Shown here piece by piece: positions 44,207 to 54,922 of a stretch of 64,000 nucleotides of DNA (position 1 is the first letter of the stretch; every line of letters starts with the position of its first letter). The DNA is taken from contig OZ038465.1 in assembly GCA_964036295.1 (NCBI GenBank), positions 24,772,870 through 24,836,869 of the forward strand, read 5' to 3'. A program made the translations under genes and the position numbers. This stretch comes from Plumapathes pennacea. Lineage: Eukaryota; Cnidaria; Anthozoa; Antipatharia; Myriopathidae. The notes under the pieces are model-generated. The model worked only from the letters and a program-made list of their open reading frames with translations. It was not told the DNA's origin and did not search any database.

Positions 44207-44812
44207 AATTGCTCGTGGATGTCTTCTTAATCAATAGATGAAGACATTTATGAGTTTCGTTGCGCGGTCGCGTGCAAAGTTTTTTGTGGTCCTCCAAATC
44301 CTTTCATTTTAGCCATTTCGAGGGGTATGGCGATTTTTCAAAAATTTCATGAAATGAAAAAGTTTCCAGACAAACTAAATATACCAGAGTAATTGGCAAA
44401 CCATAGGTTATCTATTAACAAAATAAAAAGAACCCCGAATTTTGACTGATGTGCCACTCCTCACCCGGTCAGAAAAAAAGTCGCTCTTAAAATAACTATG
44501 AAAACTTGAACTTGGGATAGTGTTTCGATTCAAAGGTAAAAGCTCCGAGCGACAGGTCAAATTTTAGACAATTTTAGTTTCACCTGAGCTAATAAGCATT
44601 GAAATATCTTGTCTCAAAAGGTTTTCCGCGGCCCGCAAAAAGCCCCGCGTTGAGAAACATAAACAGTGAGGGTAATTTTACACAATCGGTACTGGATACG
44701 GGAAATGGATTCGACTACTAAAACGAAGCATTAAACAGGTACACAGAAGAGAAAATTATCAAATATTTCACACCTAGGACCTCGATTAGCTATATTCCAT
44801 TCCATCGCGTGA

Positions 44813-45000
44813 CTTAGGGTGCGTTTCTTTAATAGATCCATGATCCAAAGTACCCAATTTTGGATATGATCCAGTGAATCCGTCCTCAGTGTGGATCACA
44901 TGGATTCATTATACGGATTTGGATTTCAGTAAAGAGACAGAGAATCTGTTTTTGGATTAGTGATCCGGATTTGGATTCCTAACAAGAAATACACCCTTAG
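44813..45000. mobile_element. TTA-flanked MITE, first of an opposed pair
   Basis: TTA|GGGTGCGTTTCTTT at the left and AAGAAATACACCC|TTA at the right. A 3-bp TTA duplication and GGGTG-type ends resemble PIF/Harbinger MITEs. The interior is built from GGATCC/GGATTTGGATT-type words. Confidence 0.7.
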
Positions 45001-45103
45001 AGTGTCATTTTCGCCAAAAAACGACGATGTTGTGATGAATAAGAACCTAATAAGAACCGATGCGAGCACGGATCAGATTACATTTTCCGGAACTTAAAAA
45101 GGT

Positions 45104-45277
45104 CTTAGGGTGTGTTTCTTTTTAGGAATCCAAATCCGGATCACTAATTCAAAAACAGATTCTCTGTTTCTTTACTGAAATCCAAATCCGGATAATGAAT
45201 CCATGTGATCCACACTTAGGACGGATTCACTGAATCATATCCAAAATTGAATACTTTGGATCATGGATCACCCTTAG
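45104..45277. mobile_element. TTA-flanked MITE, second (inverted) copy
   Basis: The same element as 44813-45000 in opposite orientation, about 100 bp away, also flanked by TTA. The pair can form one large inverted repeat. Confidence 0.7.
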
Positions 45278-46454
45278 TAGAGAAAGTTTCAACAGTACTA
45301 CTGCAGTAAAAGCAGGTGTATATTATACCAAATATTTCCTACAAGCCATAAGAGTGACTGGGTAGAGCTAAATCGAAAGCTACAGAACGACTTTTAGATA
45401 GATTTCAGTGAGCTGTACACAATAAACCACTTACCGCTAGTCAACATAACATCTAATTTACCAACACCAGCTAACCGTAATACGTACTTGTAACTCAAAG
45501 TCCTTCCTTTCTAATTGGAAAGAGCTTGTCATTTTAGCAAACGATAGCCCTTTAACAGAAATTCGATGCCGTTTGCGTGATTATTAAATGTCTCGCAAAA
45601 TGTTGGTGGTAAATGCAATCAACATTTCGCTTTAGCAAGTGTTACCGTGAAATGGTTTGAATTTCCCGACTTTAAAACCTTTCCTGTTGAATTGGTTTGT
45701 TAATTGCGTTTTTATCGGAAATCGTACAGGTGTGCCTTGCAGATCCGCCAAAGAACATCTCTGCAAGCAAAACAAACCGGCCTGTGACCGAGTTCTAAAA
45801 TAAACGTCACCAGTATTCAATTTATTTCCATATATCAGTGCTGTTGGAAAGAATTCAGCCAGAAAATGCCGTCTGCTAAACGTTAGGATCTACTGAGCCG
45901 ATTCTGTATGCACCAGCAGCAAAACTTAAGTGCATATCTGGATTTAAGAAACAGGTTAGAGGGAGAGGCAATTGCATCATAAATTTAATGCGGAGAGGCG
46001 CCGCCAAAGCTTTCAACCCCTTATCATCCTGGGTCGAAATAGTGATCTTTTTCCATTCTTATAAGCATTTTTCCCTCCCCCCCTCCCAAACCTTTCATAC
46101 CTTTGAACATGAAGAAGCCTACAATCCTGGCCAAAAGTCGTCGGACACTTAGCCTTTTATGTAAAAATTATGACGCTTTCCTTCTTCTCGCCCCCCCCCC
46201 CCCCACCCCCCACCCCTCTCCCTCACAATGTTGAATGAATGTGCTCAAAGTGCACTGGGAGGGGGGAGGACTACGTTTCGGAAAAGGAGCCGCTTTCGTT
46301 GTTCAACAAGGAGTAGTGATAAAAACATAGCATTTTTTCAGAGTGTCCCACATACTTTTGGCCAGGATTGTCTAGAACGCGAGTTATACTAAAATGTCCA
46401 TAACTTCCAGAGGATTTGATGTCTTGATGCCAAACTTGAAACAGTTGTTGTTCA
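45278..46454. other. No recognisable gene; poly-C near 46193-46212
   Basis: Short frames only. A C-rich tract (CCCCCCCCACCCCCC) at about 46190-46217 and a G-rich stretch at 46260-46268. Confidence 0.5.
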
Positions 46455-47270
46455 TATTGTCTTTAGGTCCGAGCATAGACCTCAGGTGAATTGACTGATA
46501 AATCAAATATGAGTGGACCAGCTGTGCTTTGATTTTGAGGTGCAAGCAATGTATTCAGAGTGAAAATATGCAGGTAAGAACTTTGCAGATCCGGAAGTGC
46601 TGAATGTAGCTCAGCTGCTGCATAAAAATCTGGTGCTTTTTTTATATAGTTATTATTTTGTATGTACAGAAGGCCCTGTTTAATCGCCAATCTTTACACT
46701 CGCCGAGACTAATGGAAATAAACAAACATCAATGTTTGATCTCATGTGCATTAGGTTCTGCGCATGTGGGGAACGGATTCTGAACCAGGCCTAAGTTGTT
46801 CATTTACGGTGTTGGTGGATAAAACTTCCTTGTCAATTGAACAAACAGGATCTCCCATGGGAGTAGTGTAACGCGGGCCTAAGTGTTTTCATCATTAACA
46901 CGTCTATAGGCTCAGCTTCTCCCTTAAAGATGTTGGAGAACAACCATGTGATTGTGCGTGGTGGTTCTGTAGCAGTAGAACATTAAAGACAAGAAAGTCT
47001 TAATAAATTATTTGCTTCTGGTATGTTTACAATCGGGAAATGGAAGCAGAACAGATTGGGTTCGCCGAAAGTCAGACAAAATGAAATTCACGTCGGGTTC
47101 ACAGTTTTAAGCAATCATATTGTATGTAAAAAAAGGGAAATTTTTTGTCGATCCGGAAAAACAGAACCCTCGCGATGCGGCAAAAGCAGCCAATAGTTAC
47201 AATTTTTGGCATTACATGTTTTGCTCTCAACTCTGCAATTAACAGCTGTTGTAAGCTGGTGGGTAAAAGG
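46455..47270. mobile_element. 0.8-kb interspersed repeat E, copy 2
   Basis: Colinear with 26925-27740 over its full length, including the palindromic MITE (46671-46793) and the Helitron-like internal segment at 47040-47200. Identity is high, so the duplication is relatively recent. Confidence 0.8.
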
Positions 47271-49260
47271 ATCTGTAGCCCCGTTGAAGTGAGATTTCCT
47301 GAGCGAGTAACACTTACACGGGCCTTAAGTGGAATGTAACGACCTTTTTTGCTACTTATTCTTTACCAGTTGTTTCATGGCGGAGCAACCTTTTATAATG
47401 GTCATAAAAATCCAAATTATTAAAATAGAATGTTTTTTTCTGACAGATCCCGCAACTCAGTCATGTTTTTTTATCAACCAACTTGACTTTAGAAGATATT
47501 TTACTTTTAAAAGGAAAGCATGAAGTCGTTTTTACTTATCACGAAAGAAAAAAAAAACTTACAGTACTCGCAAACTGATGAGGTCCTCTAAAAGGTCACT
47601 ACTCAAGTTCCTGATATTGTTGTTGCCAAGCAGTCTGTTGATATTCAATAAACCAGTTAAAATTTCAGTATGTAAGCTACGGATTATAATTGAAAGTCAA
47701 GGTATCTAAAGACGTCTTGAGGTTTTCGTTCAATACAGTAAACCCAAAGAAGACGCGACGGCACTGTCCAAATAATATATCTATCCAGGAAAACTACAGC
47801 TACATCTTTTACAGCTCAAAAGTATCTGCTTTTGTTATGTAGATATCGAAGAAATACCAGTATTTCTCCAGTTCTAAAAGTTGATGTTTTTATTGCGCGA
47901 GTTATTTTCACACTTGAAGGATAAAAACAATATCATAATCAAAGTGCGCGTGATTTTTGAAAACAGGAAGTTCTGACAGGATTAAGGCTGTCTTTGTTCT
48001 AGATAATTTATCGATGTCTATATAGTAAACAGAACATCACATGACCGCTTGGAAATAAGATCTTTATCTTTTTGTGTTGATGATATCTCTCACTCGTTCG
48101 TTGCGCGCTCTCGGGAGAGTTATCATTAACAAGATAAGAGAACTTGAGAAAATTCGTATCTCCGCATGGCCATGTAATATTCTCTATATACTAAAATTTG
48201 CATAGAGTAGTATATAATTTCTGTGTTTGTTTGCACAATGCTCCGTAAACGGCCACAACCAATGATCTAATGTCAACCACATTGTTTCTGTACTGATTCG
48301 GGTATCCCAGAATACTTCTAGAATAGAAAAATATAACTAAAAGAGCAACCCTGTTTTAACAAAAGTATTTATTTTATTCTTGCATTGCCACATATTTGCT
48401 GCGTCCTTAGCGGTTCTTTTACGTCCCAGTAGTTCATATTATTTAGAGACGGGAACACCATTTGACATGGTTATCCAAGTCACGAGTAGAGAGCCACAAT
48501 TTTCACCTAAATTTTCACTTAACTTGAGCGGGGTCGCGCCCTCGGCGTGAAAGGTGACCGTGCTTACTGCTAGGCCACCGCGGCTCTAATATGTTCTCAG
48601 TTGTACAGATATGACTGGATGCTTGTCTTGTAAATCAAGAATGTTGCAAATGACAATGACAGCAGCCAAAGTTGGAAACTACAAACATACTTTAATATGC
48701 ATGTTTTAATATTACATTCGAAACCTGTTTGAAATTCAGCTCATGCTGGAAATGATCAACTAAACTCCGCATGATGTGTATTTTCATGAGATGTGGTTTG
48801 GCCTTGATTGTGCCTGGACTCTGCATGAATTTAAATTGGTACGACCAATGGCACTGACAATATTAATCCAACTAGCACAAAGCGTTTTTCCTGTAGCATA
48901 GTTCACGCTCTACATTATAGGCAAATAATTTTTTTGTGTACGATGGTTGACAAATCAAGTTTTTTAAAAAAGAAGGTGAAGCAATATAGAAGTACTGTCA
49001 AAATACGTTTCAAGATAAAAAACTAGTGATCGACGAAAATTTGGGGTTTGTACTGGCCCTTCAGAGCCACCATAGAAACGGGTTGGCGTGCGCATAATTG
49101 AGTGCAGCTTGTTGTGATTCTTGTGGTGAGTAACATTTACCCTAGTCTCCTTGCGTGACGAGGCAAATAACGGCTGTAAGGGGTCTTTACTCCTGCCAGT
49201 CCCTATTTTAAAGCCGTAGAGACATGTACCTTTTGGGTTCTTATTTTTATGTTAGTCTTT
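47271..49260. other. AT-rich DNA without recognisable gene
   Basis: Only short frames. One tRNA-like stretch on the minus strand (48515-48588) is listed separately. Confidence 0.5.
48515..48588 (-). repeat. Possible tRNA-derived SINE head
   Basis: The minus strand reads GTGGCCTAGCAGTAAGC, close to a tRNA/SINE A box, and about 30 bases later GGGCGCGACCCCG, a weak B-box match. A SINE tail or copies elsewhere in the window were not found. Confidence 0.3.
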
Positions 49261-49289
49261 TTAAAATTGCTGACCTATAGAATTTTGAG

Positions 49290-49600
49290 CCGTTGCGAAA
49301 ACCTATCCGGTACAGTGTAAACACGAAAAGATCGGTCCGGAGCGACTTTGGCCGAAAGACCTATCTGGTACAGTGTAAACACAAGGCCAGTCCGGAGCGG
49401 CTTTGTAACAATCAATCAATACAATCGGAACGTTTTCCTATCTGAAATACGGGTCTGTATCAATTTCAGAAGCGGAGCAGAGCAACATCGCTCCGTTTCA
49501 AAAATCGCTCCAAAAACAGCGTATCCAATGTAAACGGAAGGCCTGTCCGGTACGCTTTTGCGATGCTACCGAAAGCTATCCGGTATATTATAAGTGTAGC
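49290..49600. repeat. CTATCCGGTACAGTGTAAAC repeats
   Basis: Direct repeats of about 60 bases (CCTATC(C/T)GGTACAGTGTAAACAC at 49302 and 49362) and shorter related units at 49527-49590 (CCAATGTAAACGGAAGG, CTATCCGGTATATTATAAG) suggest a MITE with subterminal repeats. A duplicated GGTCCGGAGCG / AGTCCGGAGCG unit follows each. Confidence 0.6.
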
Positions 49601-49666
49601 CTTACAGACCCTAAAATCTAAAATGGGGATTGGACTGCAATGTTGTTTGACGGGGTTTGACTTAAT

Positions 49667-50540
49667 GGATCATGTGTACTTTAGCTGCCGTCGGCCGACA
49701 TATCGACCGACGTATCGACCGATATGTCGGCCGACAGTCGGTCGACAGTCGGTCGACTGTCGGTGGCTAAACCGGCCGACAGTCGGTCGATACGTCGGTC
49801 GACATGTCGGCCGACACGTCGGTCGATACAGTGTCGGCCAACAGTCGGCCGGCAGTCGGCCGACGATCGGCCGACAATCGGCCGACAATCGGCCGACAGT
49901 CGGCAGGAATTTTTGTACTAACACGGACTGTACTTTAATCACAATTTAATTGCAATTAATATTCTAGTATTCTAGTATTTGAAGTTTGGTGCTTCTGCTT
50001 TGCTGTTGGTATTCACATTAACATGCTTTGAGATTGCATTTCAGATTCGTAAAACTCGCTAATATACGACTACCATCGGATGCCGTATAAGACGGAAACG
50101 AAAGACAATAAACGTGCAGTCACTCGTGGGACAGTAAATCTCATTTCTGTCAGACGGTGTTGTTTAGGGTTTCATTCCTGTGTTAAAGGCATTATGAACA
50201 AATATATCGCACTAACAGTCATGGATTCACTTTCAAGTGGTCCTCTACCAAATCCGATGTTTTTGTTAACGTATAAAAATCGAACAATTAACTCGGTGGT
50301 CAACGGTCAACCACCAGTCGATCGACGTTTGATCAACATCGGCCGACTGTCGGCCAACTGTCGACCGACTGGCGACCGACTGTCGGTCGACTGTCGGCCA
50401 GCCACCGACAGTCGGCCTACGGTCTAGTCGGTCGACGGTCGGTCGACAGTCGGCCGACACATTGATCGACTGTCGGCCGACGCATCGGCCAACGTATCGG
50501 TCGATACGTCGGCCGACGGCGGCTAAAGTACACATGATCC
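49667..50540. mobile_element. hAT-type MITE with GTCGGCCGAC arrays
   Basis: An 874-bp element. Ends GGATCATGTGTACTTTAGC and its exact inverse, flanked by a perfect 8-bp duplication GACTTAAT (49659-49666 and 50541-50548). The outer about 230 bp on each side are arrays of (A/C)GTCGGCCGACA and GTCGGTCGAC words, each nearly palindromic. The middle (about 49920-50310) is non-repetitive and lacks a transposase. The 8-bp duplication points to the hAT (or less likely P) superfamily. Confidence 0.9.
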
Positions 50541-50592
50541 GACTTAATTTCCTTCGATAGTCAACAATATAAAATACAGTTGTAATATATTA

Positions 50593-51958
50593 CTAGAAAT
50601 ACGATAATCGCAGATACCCCCTCGCTCTGCCATTGATGGGACTTTTACTTGGTACTCCCAACAAGAGTAGCCTGCTTTGTTTTACCGAAATGCTGACTCA
50701 ATCTTTTCTTCGAGGTCAAGTGTTACACGCAAAGGAAGGAGAAAAAGTGTGTGTTATAGGAGTCGATTGCGTGACGAAGTACGTATTTCCCACGGTCTGC
50801 ACGTCAAATTAATTCATACAAGTCTGCCAAGCACGTTCTCAAATTTAATATTCAAATTTTGAAGTTGGTCGGCCGTCGTAGTACGGAAAAAAAGGAACAC
50901 TGATTTTCCAATTTTGAATTCCTAGGCAGTACAATTAAATAGGCTTCCTGTGCAATTTGTTTTTACTCTGGACTGCATGCACAAGACTCAGGCATGCATG
51001 TTTAATGAGCTCGAATTATTTTGTACGTGAACGCGCTCAAAACAACATGATTTCTCCCAGAATTAAAGCAAAACTTGAACGGTTTACTTCAAATTATACA
51101 CGGGCTTCAGACCTAGTCATACTTCTAAGGGCTTGTGAACGATTCTCGCTGCAATCACCGCATGTCAAATTACAGTATTTGTTACAGTTTTAGTCTTGAA
51201 AGAAATAATAAGACATCTGACTAAATCATTCAAGACTCCAAGTTCCGATTGCTCTGAGCCAACACGGTAACCGATACTGGCGACAGAAGCGTATTAAAAC
51301 AATACTTCGAGGGAAAATGATCAGCATACAGATTTTAATACATTCTTGAAGTGATCGAGTTACAAGATACGGGTAGAATATATTTGTCACGGTGATTGTT
51401 CGTTTTCCACTGACTAACCTTTGTTGTTTGTCCTTTCTGAATAAGGATCTGAGTTTAACACAAGACGGCGTCTGAAGCTCCCGATTTGCTTCAAGCGCTG
51501 TTCCCTTTGCGGAGCCGTTACTTCGGCACGCTTCCGTTCATGATGCTGTCGGTTATCAAATGTTTGTCGTCTTTCTCTAAACGTATTTGGCGCTGTTCGA
51601 TTGTTTCACGATTTCGCCTTGCCCGTGCTAGTTCCCTTCTCTTTTGCAGACGAGCTTCGCGATACCGTGCTGTGTCAAGTTTTCCAGTTTTCAAATTCAT
51701 TTTCGTGAACGCAGTTACGCACAGTTGTTGCTTCGTTCAAACCTTTGTTTGACCTCGCTTTGACGCTAATCGATAATTATTATTACGTCATTGCCTTAGA
51801 GGTCGTCCTATGACAGACTGACAGACTGACAGACTGACAGACTGACTGACGAACATTAGATTTCGAGATGGCGACTCGCTTGGAGTCTCCACACAAAGCG
51901 AATTTGCTGCGTTAGCGCCGTGATTATTACCCTCACTTCGCTTCGCTTCGCTCGGGGA
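50593..51958 (-). mobile_element. Helitron-like element, copy C (complete ends)
   Basis: A 1366-bp element in minus orientation: starts TCCCCGAGCGAAGCG (ending at 51958 on the plus strand) and ends CTAG|T at 50593. Arg-rich block at 51486-51700. A (GACTGACA)n tract at 51810-51850 fills the microsatellite slot. High identity to copy B throughout. Confidence 0.8.
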
Positions 51959-52106
51959 CCATATTTTCAACGACAGACACAAGTCTCCGGACAGAAATAA
52001 GTGCGAAGGAGTTTGGGTAATTATATTTTCTACTTTATGGGATAAAGGCACAAGTTTTGCTTACACACGAGGAAAACATTAAAAAACACCAATGCGTAAT
52101 CCTGCC

Positions 52107-53699
52107 CAGGGGCGTAGCTACCATATACGCACGTACGCACGGGCGTACAGCTGAAATTTGGAGAATTTATTTTTATCTGACAAAAACACAATTTTCTATT
52201 GCCTGAGTCGTTTATATCATTAAATTGGCTGATTTGAATTGATTTGATACATTTTCAAGCTCGCCCCACGGAGTGGGGGCGAGCTTAAAGTTGTCACGGT
52301 GGCCTTCCAGGCTTCTGTGTCAACAATGGACTTCCAAATAAGGAATTTCCAAAGAAGGAGCTTGTCAATTTCCAAATTTGGGCATGGTCGTGTTACGCAG
52401 TACGTTCAAACAGAAGACGTCGAAGCTTCGTGTGGAAGTTGTTTCTGGAATTCATTCTTGTTTGTCATGGTCGTCAAGCATTCGAAGTTTGTTTGGCCAT
52501 TGAGCCTGGGTGTTTCTACGAATGTAGGGCACTGCTACAGTGACAATGAAATTACATGGCCATTGTGTCGTGATTACGAAAATATACCGCGATTGAGCGA
52601 CACTAAAATTAATGAAACGACATGTCTGTTATGCTGTGATCATGAAATGCAAACATTGTGCTATTTTGTAAACAAAGAGCAGCCGTTAAACGAGGGTGCT
52701 TCTACAGCTGTGATCGACGCAAGCTATCACGTCGCCAGATCGAATGGCAAGGATTGTGCTGCGGAAGAAACATCTGAACGTGAAATGCTTGACGGACGGT
52801 CGCGTTACCATTTTACGTGGAAGGCTAAGATTAATCGGAAGCGAGCGAGAGAATCATCGCGTATTCTTTTACGCAAAGTTTGAAGGCTTTTGCGAAAGAA
52901 CAAACACGTGCGGCTAAAGGTACGTCGCTACATAAGTAAATTTGTTCCCAAGTCATCTGCTCTTGCCGATTGCTGTAAAAAGCATGAAACCCGTGTCAAT
53001 CACTGTCTAACGAGGCACATAAACCTTGCAAATAAGAGCAAGATTAAGGTTCGCAAACATGTTTATCTGTGTAAGCAGCGGCCAAATACGAAACATAATC
53101 AAAGCAGCAGGGCAGCTGTAAGCTCGCGAATTTGTAAAAAATTACTTTTGTGGGAGTTGTAGGCAACGCTGCTTTGATTTCTTATTATAGTGTACGTGAC
53201 GCGAAAAAAAACGCGTCACGTATTCCTCCATCAGTTTCAGCCCCACCAGACGTTGGTTAATCTTTAACTGTGAAGGAGAGGTTACTCCACCGTACGGCTT
53301 CAGAACTGAACGAAAATGTCTTAAAATAAGAATTAGTGATTATGTAATGCATGTGAGGTCAGAGTGAAGTCCAAGAGGTCTGAGGGTGCGAAGAAAATGC
53401 TAGAGAACGCCTTCAAAATCTCTGTGAGGTGAAAGAGCTTAATTACTTTCTTGTGTTTACACGTATTAAAACGTGGCACCGACCGCTAGCATCACTGTGA
53501 ATTTGTAATGATCGGTTTTCTGAAGTATTTATTTATTGAAATATCCCAAGGAAATTGCCAGAAATGGCATTTCCGAGAGCCAAAATATGAAAAATTTCTG
53601 GGGGAGCATGCCCCCAGATCCCCCAGCGAGGAGCGCTTCCGGCACTCAAAATAGTCCCTTCCTGCGTACAGTTACAAATTTGCTATAGCTACGTCCCTG
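52107..53699. mobile_element. 1.6-kb element with CAGGGGCGTAGCTA ends
   Basis: Inverted terminal segments CAGGGGCGTAGCTA and (from the right) CAGGGACGTAGCTA. No clear target duplication was found; TGCGTAA/TGCGTTA lie near but not adjacent to the ends. A GC-rich hairpin (AAGCTCGCCCC / GGGGGCGAGCTT) sits at 52257-52287, 40 bp before the reading frame. Superfamily uncertain, hAT-like ends possible. Confidence 0.5.
52326..53162 (+). pseudogene. Unrecognised 279-codon frame with one stop
   Basis: An ATG at 52326 (MDFQIRNFQRRSL) opens a frame of 185 codons to a TGA at 52881; the same frame then stays open to 53162. The middle part has a cysteine cluster (TCLLCCDHEMQTLCYF); the C-terminal third is strongly basic (KHVRLKVRRYISKFV, KSKIKVRKHVYLCK). 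I do not recognise a domain. A 279-codon frame broken once, inside an inverted-repeat element, suggests an element-encoded protein recently inactivated, or an intron or sequencing error at the stop. A basic, Cys-rich composition would fit nucleic-acid binding, which is only inference. Confidence 0.4.
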
Positions 53700-54320
53700 C
53701 TGCGTTAGCTAAGCTTTGTTTCAGCAAGTGTGATCGCGGCCATACAATATTTGTATTCATTTGTGCGTTATATAACTCGATTTCAGCAGTGGCCATCGTT
53801 CCCATTCCCGGCCCATGCACACACACACGACACGCAAATAAAATGATTTATGTTCGTTAAAATACGTTTGACCTGCTTGGATAAGTTCCGCTCACGCAAC
53901 TTCTTTCAGGTGTTTTCATTCGTTTGGACTGTGCAACGGCAAGTGACGTTTGAATAAAGCTTATCTCATATATTGAATAGGATAAGGCACTAGGCTCGAA
54001 AGGACTCGAATACCATTAACGATCCGAGCTCAGTTGCAAAGCATGATGGGTGTTCGGAAGGCCGAGTGGTTTGCACGTTCGTCTCTCACCAAAGTCTGGC
54101 TCTAAAATGGAATGGAATCTCATCTCGGCTCGCATGAATCATGCGCAAACACATGCTTGAAATGCTAATCTAAGGTTTCTCGCCTACAGTTGTCAATCAA
54201 CCACCGTCCGTGTCGGGCGCTCTTATGAGTTCTCTCTGTGAAATAAAATTGTTCTGTCATTTGCCATTATACGTTTGAATCTGTAGATTTCAAGACATGT
54301 CGTCGTAAATATAAGAATCC
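53700..54320. other. No recognisable gene
   Basis: Contains a short tRNA-like string (GGCCGAGTGGTTTGCACG, 54060) without a B box. Otherwise non-coding. Confidence 0.5.
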
Positions 54321-54922
54321 AGATGTGTTTAAATGATGGAAGAATGTGATGCTGAGGTTATCGGTATTCAGAACATCTAAATGCAAACGAATGACTTTGT
54401 GCTGTTCCTATCGACCTGGGGATCAGAGCATTGATAGGTTTATCTCATATCTGGATGGAAACTTCCACCCATGCAAGGTGATTGAGTATCGTTGTTTCAA
54501 AAACTACAACAAGGAAGCGTTCTTGCATGACTTGAGCATTATACCATGGTCCGTAATTGAAGGTGCCAGGGATGCTGATGACGCAGTATACCTTTGGGAT
54601 GGTCTTTTCAGAGGCGTTGCCGATGAACATGCACCACTGAAAACAAAGCACGTTAAAGGGAAACAGTCGCCTTGCATAACAGCAAAACTTCTGGAAATAC
54701 GCCGTGATCGTGATTACCATTGGGAAAAAGCTCATGCTTCTAGTTCCAATTACCATTGAGAAATGTACCGGAAACTGAGGAATTGTGCTAATAGTGAGGA
54801 AAAAAGGTTAAATCAGAATATTATTCTCGGCTGATTGAAGATGCCCAGGGAAACAGCTCCAAGATGTGGAAAGCAATTAAAGAGACGCTTCCATCTAATC
54901 ACAATGGAATTGATGCAACTTA

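Noticed and set aside
49563-50535. Arg/Thr/Pro-rich repeat proteins in several frames
   Set aside because: They are translations of the GTCGGCCGAC arrays of the hAT-type MITE; all frames of such an array stay open.
52257-52287. GC-rich hairpin resembling a rho-independent terminator
   Set aside because: The window is eukaryotic and the hairpin lies upstream of a frame inside an inverted-repeat element, so a bacterial terminator makes no sense.
54046-54110. tRNA-like A-box string GGCCGAGTGGTTTGCACG
   Set aside because: No B box or cloverleaf can be drawn and no sibling copy was seen; not called as tRNA or SINE.
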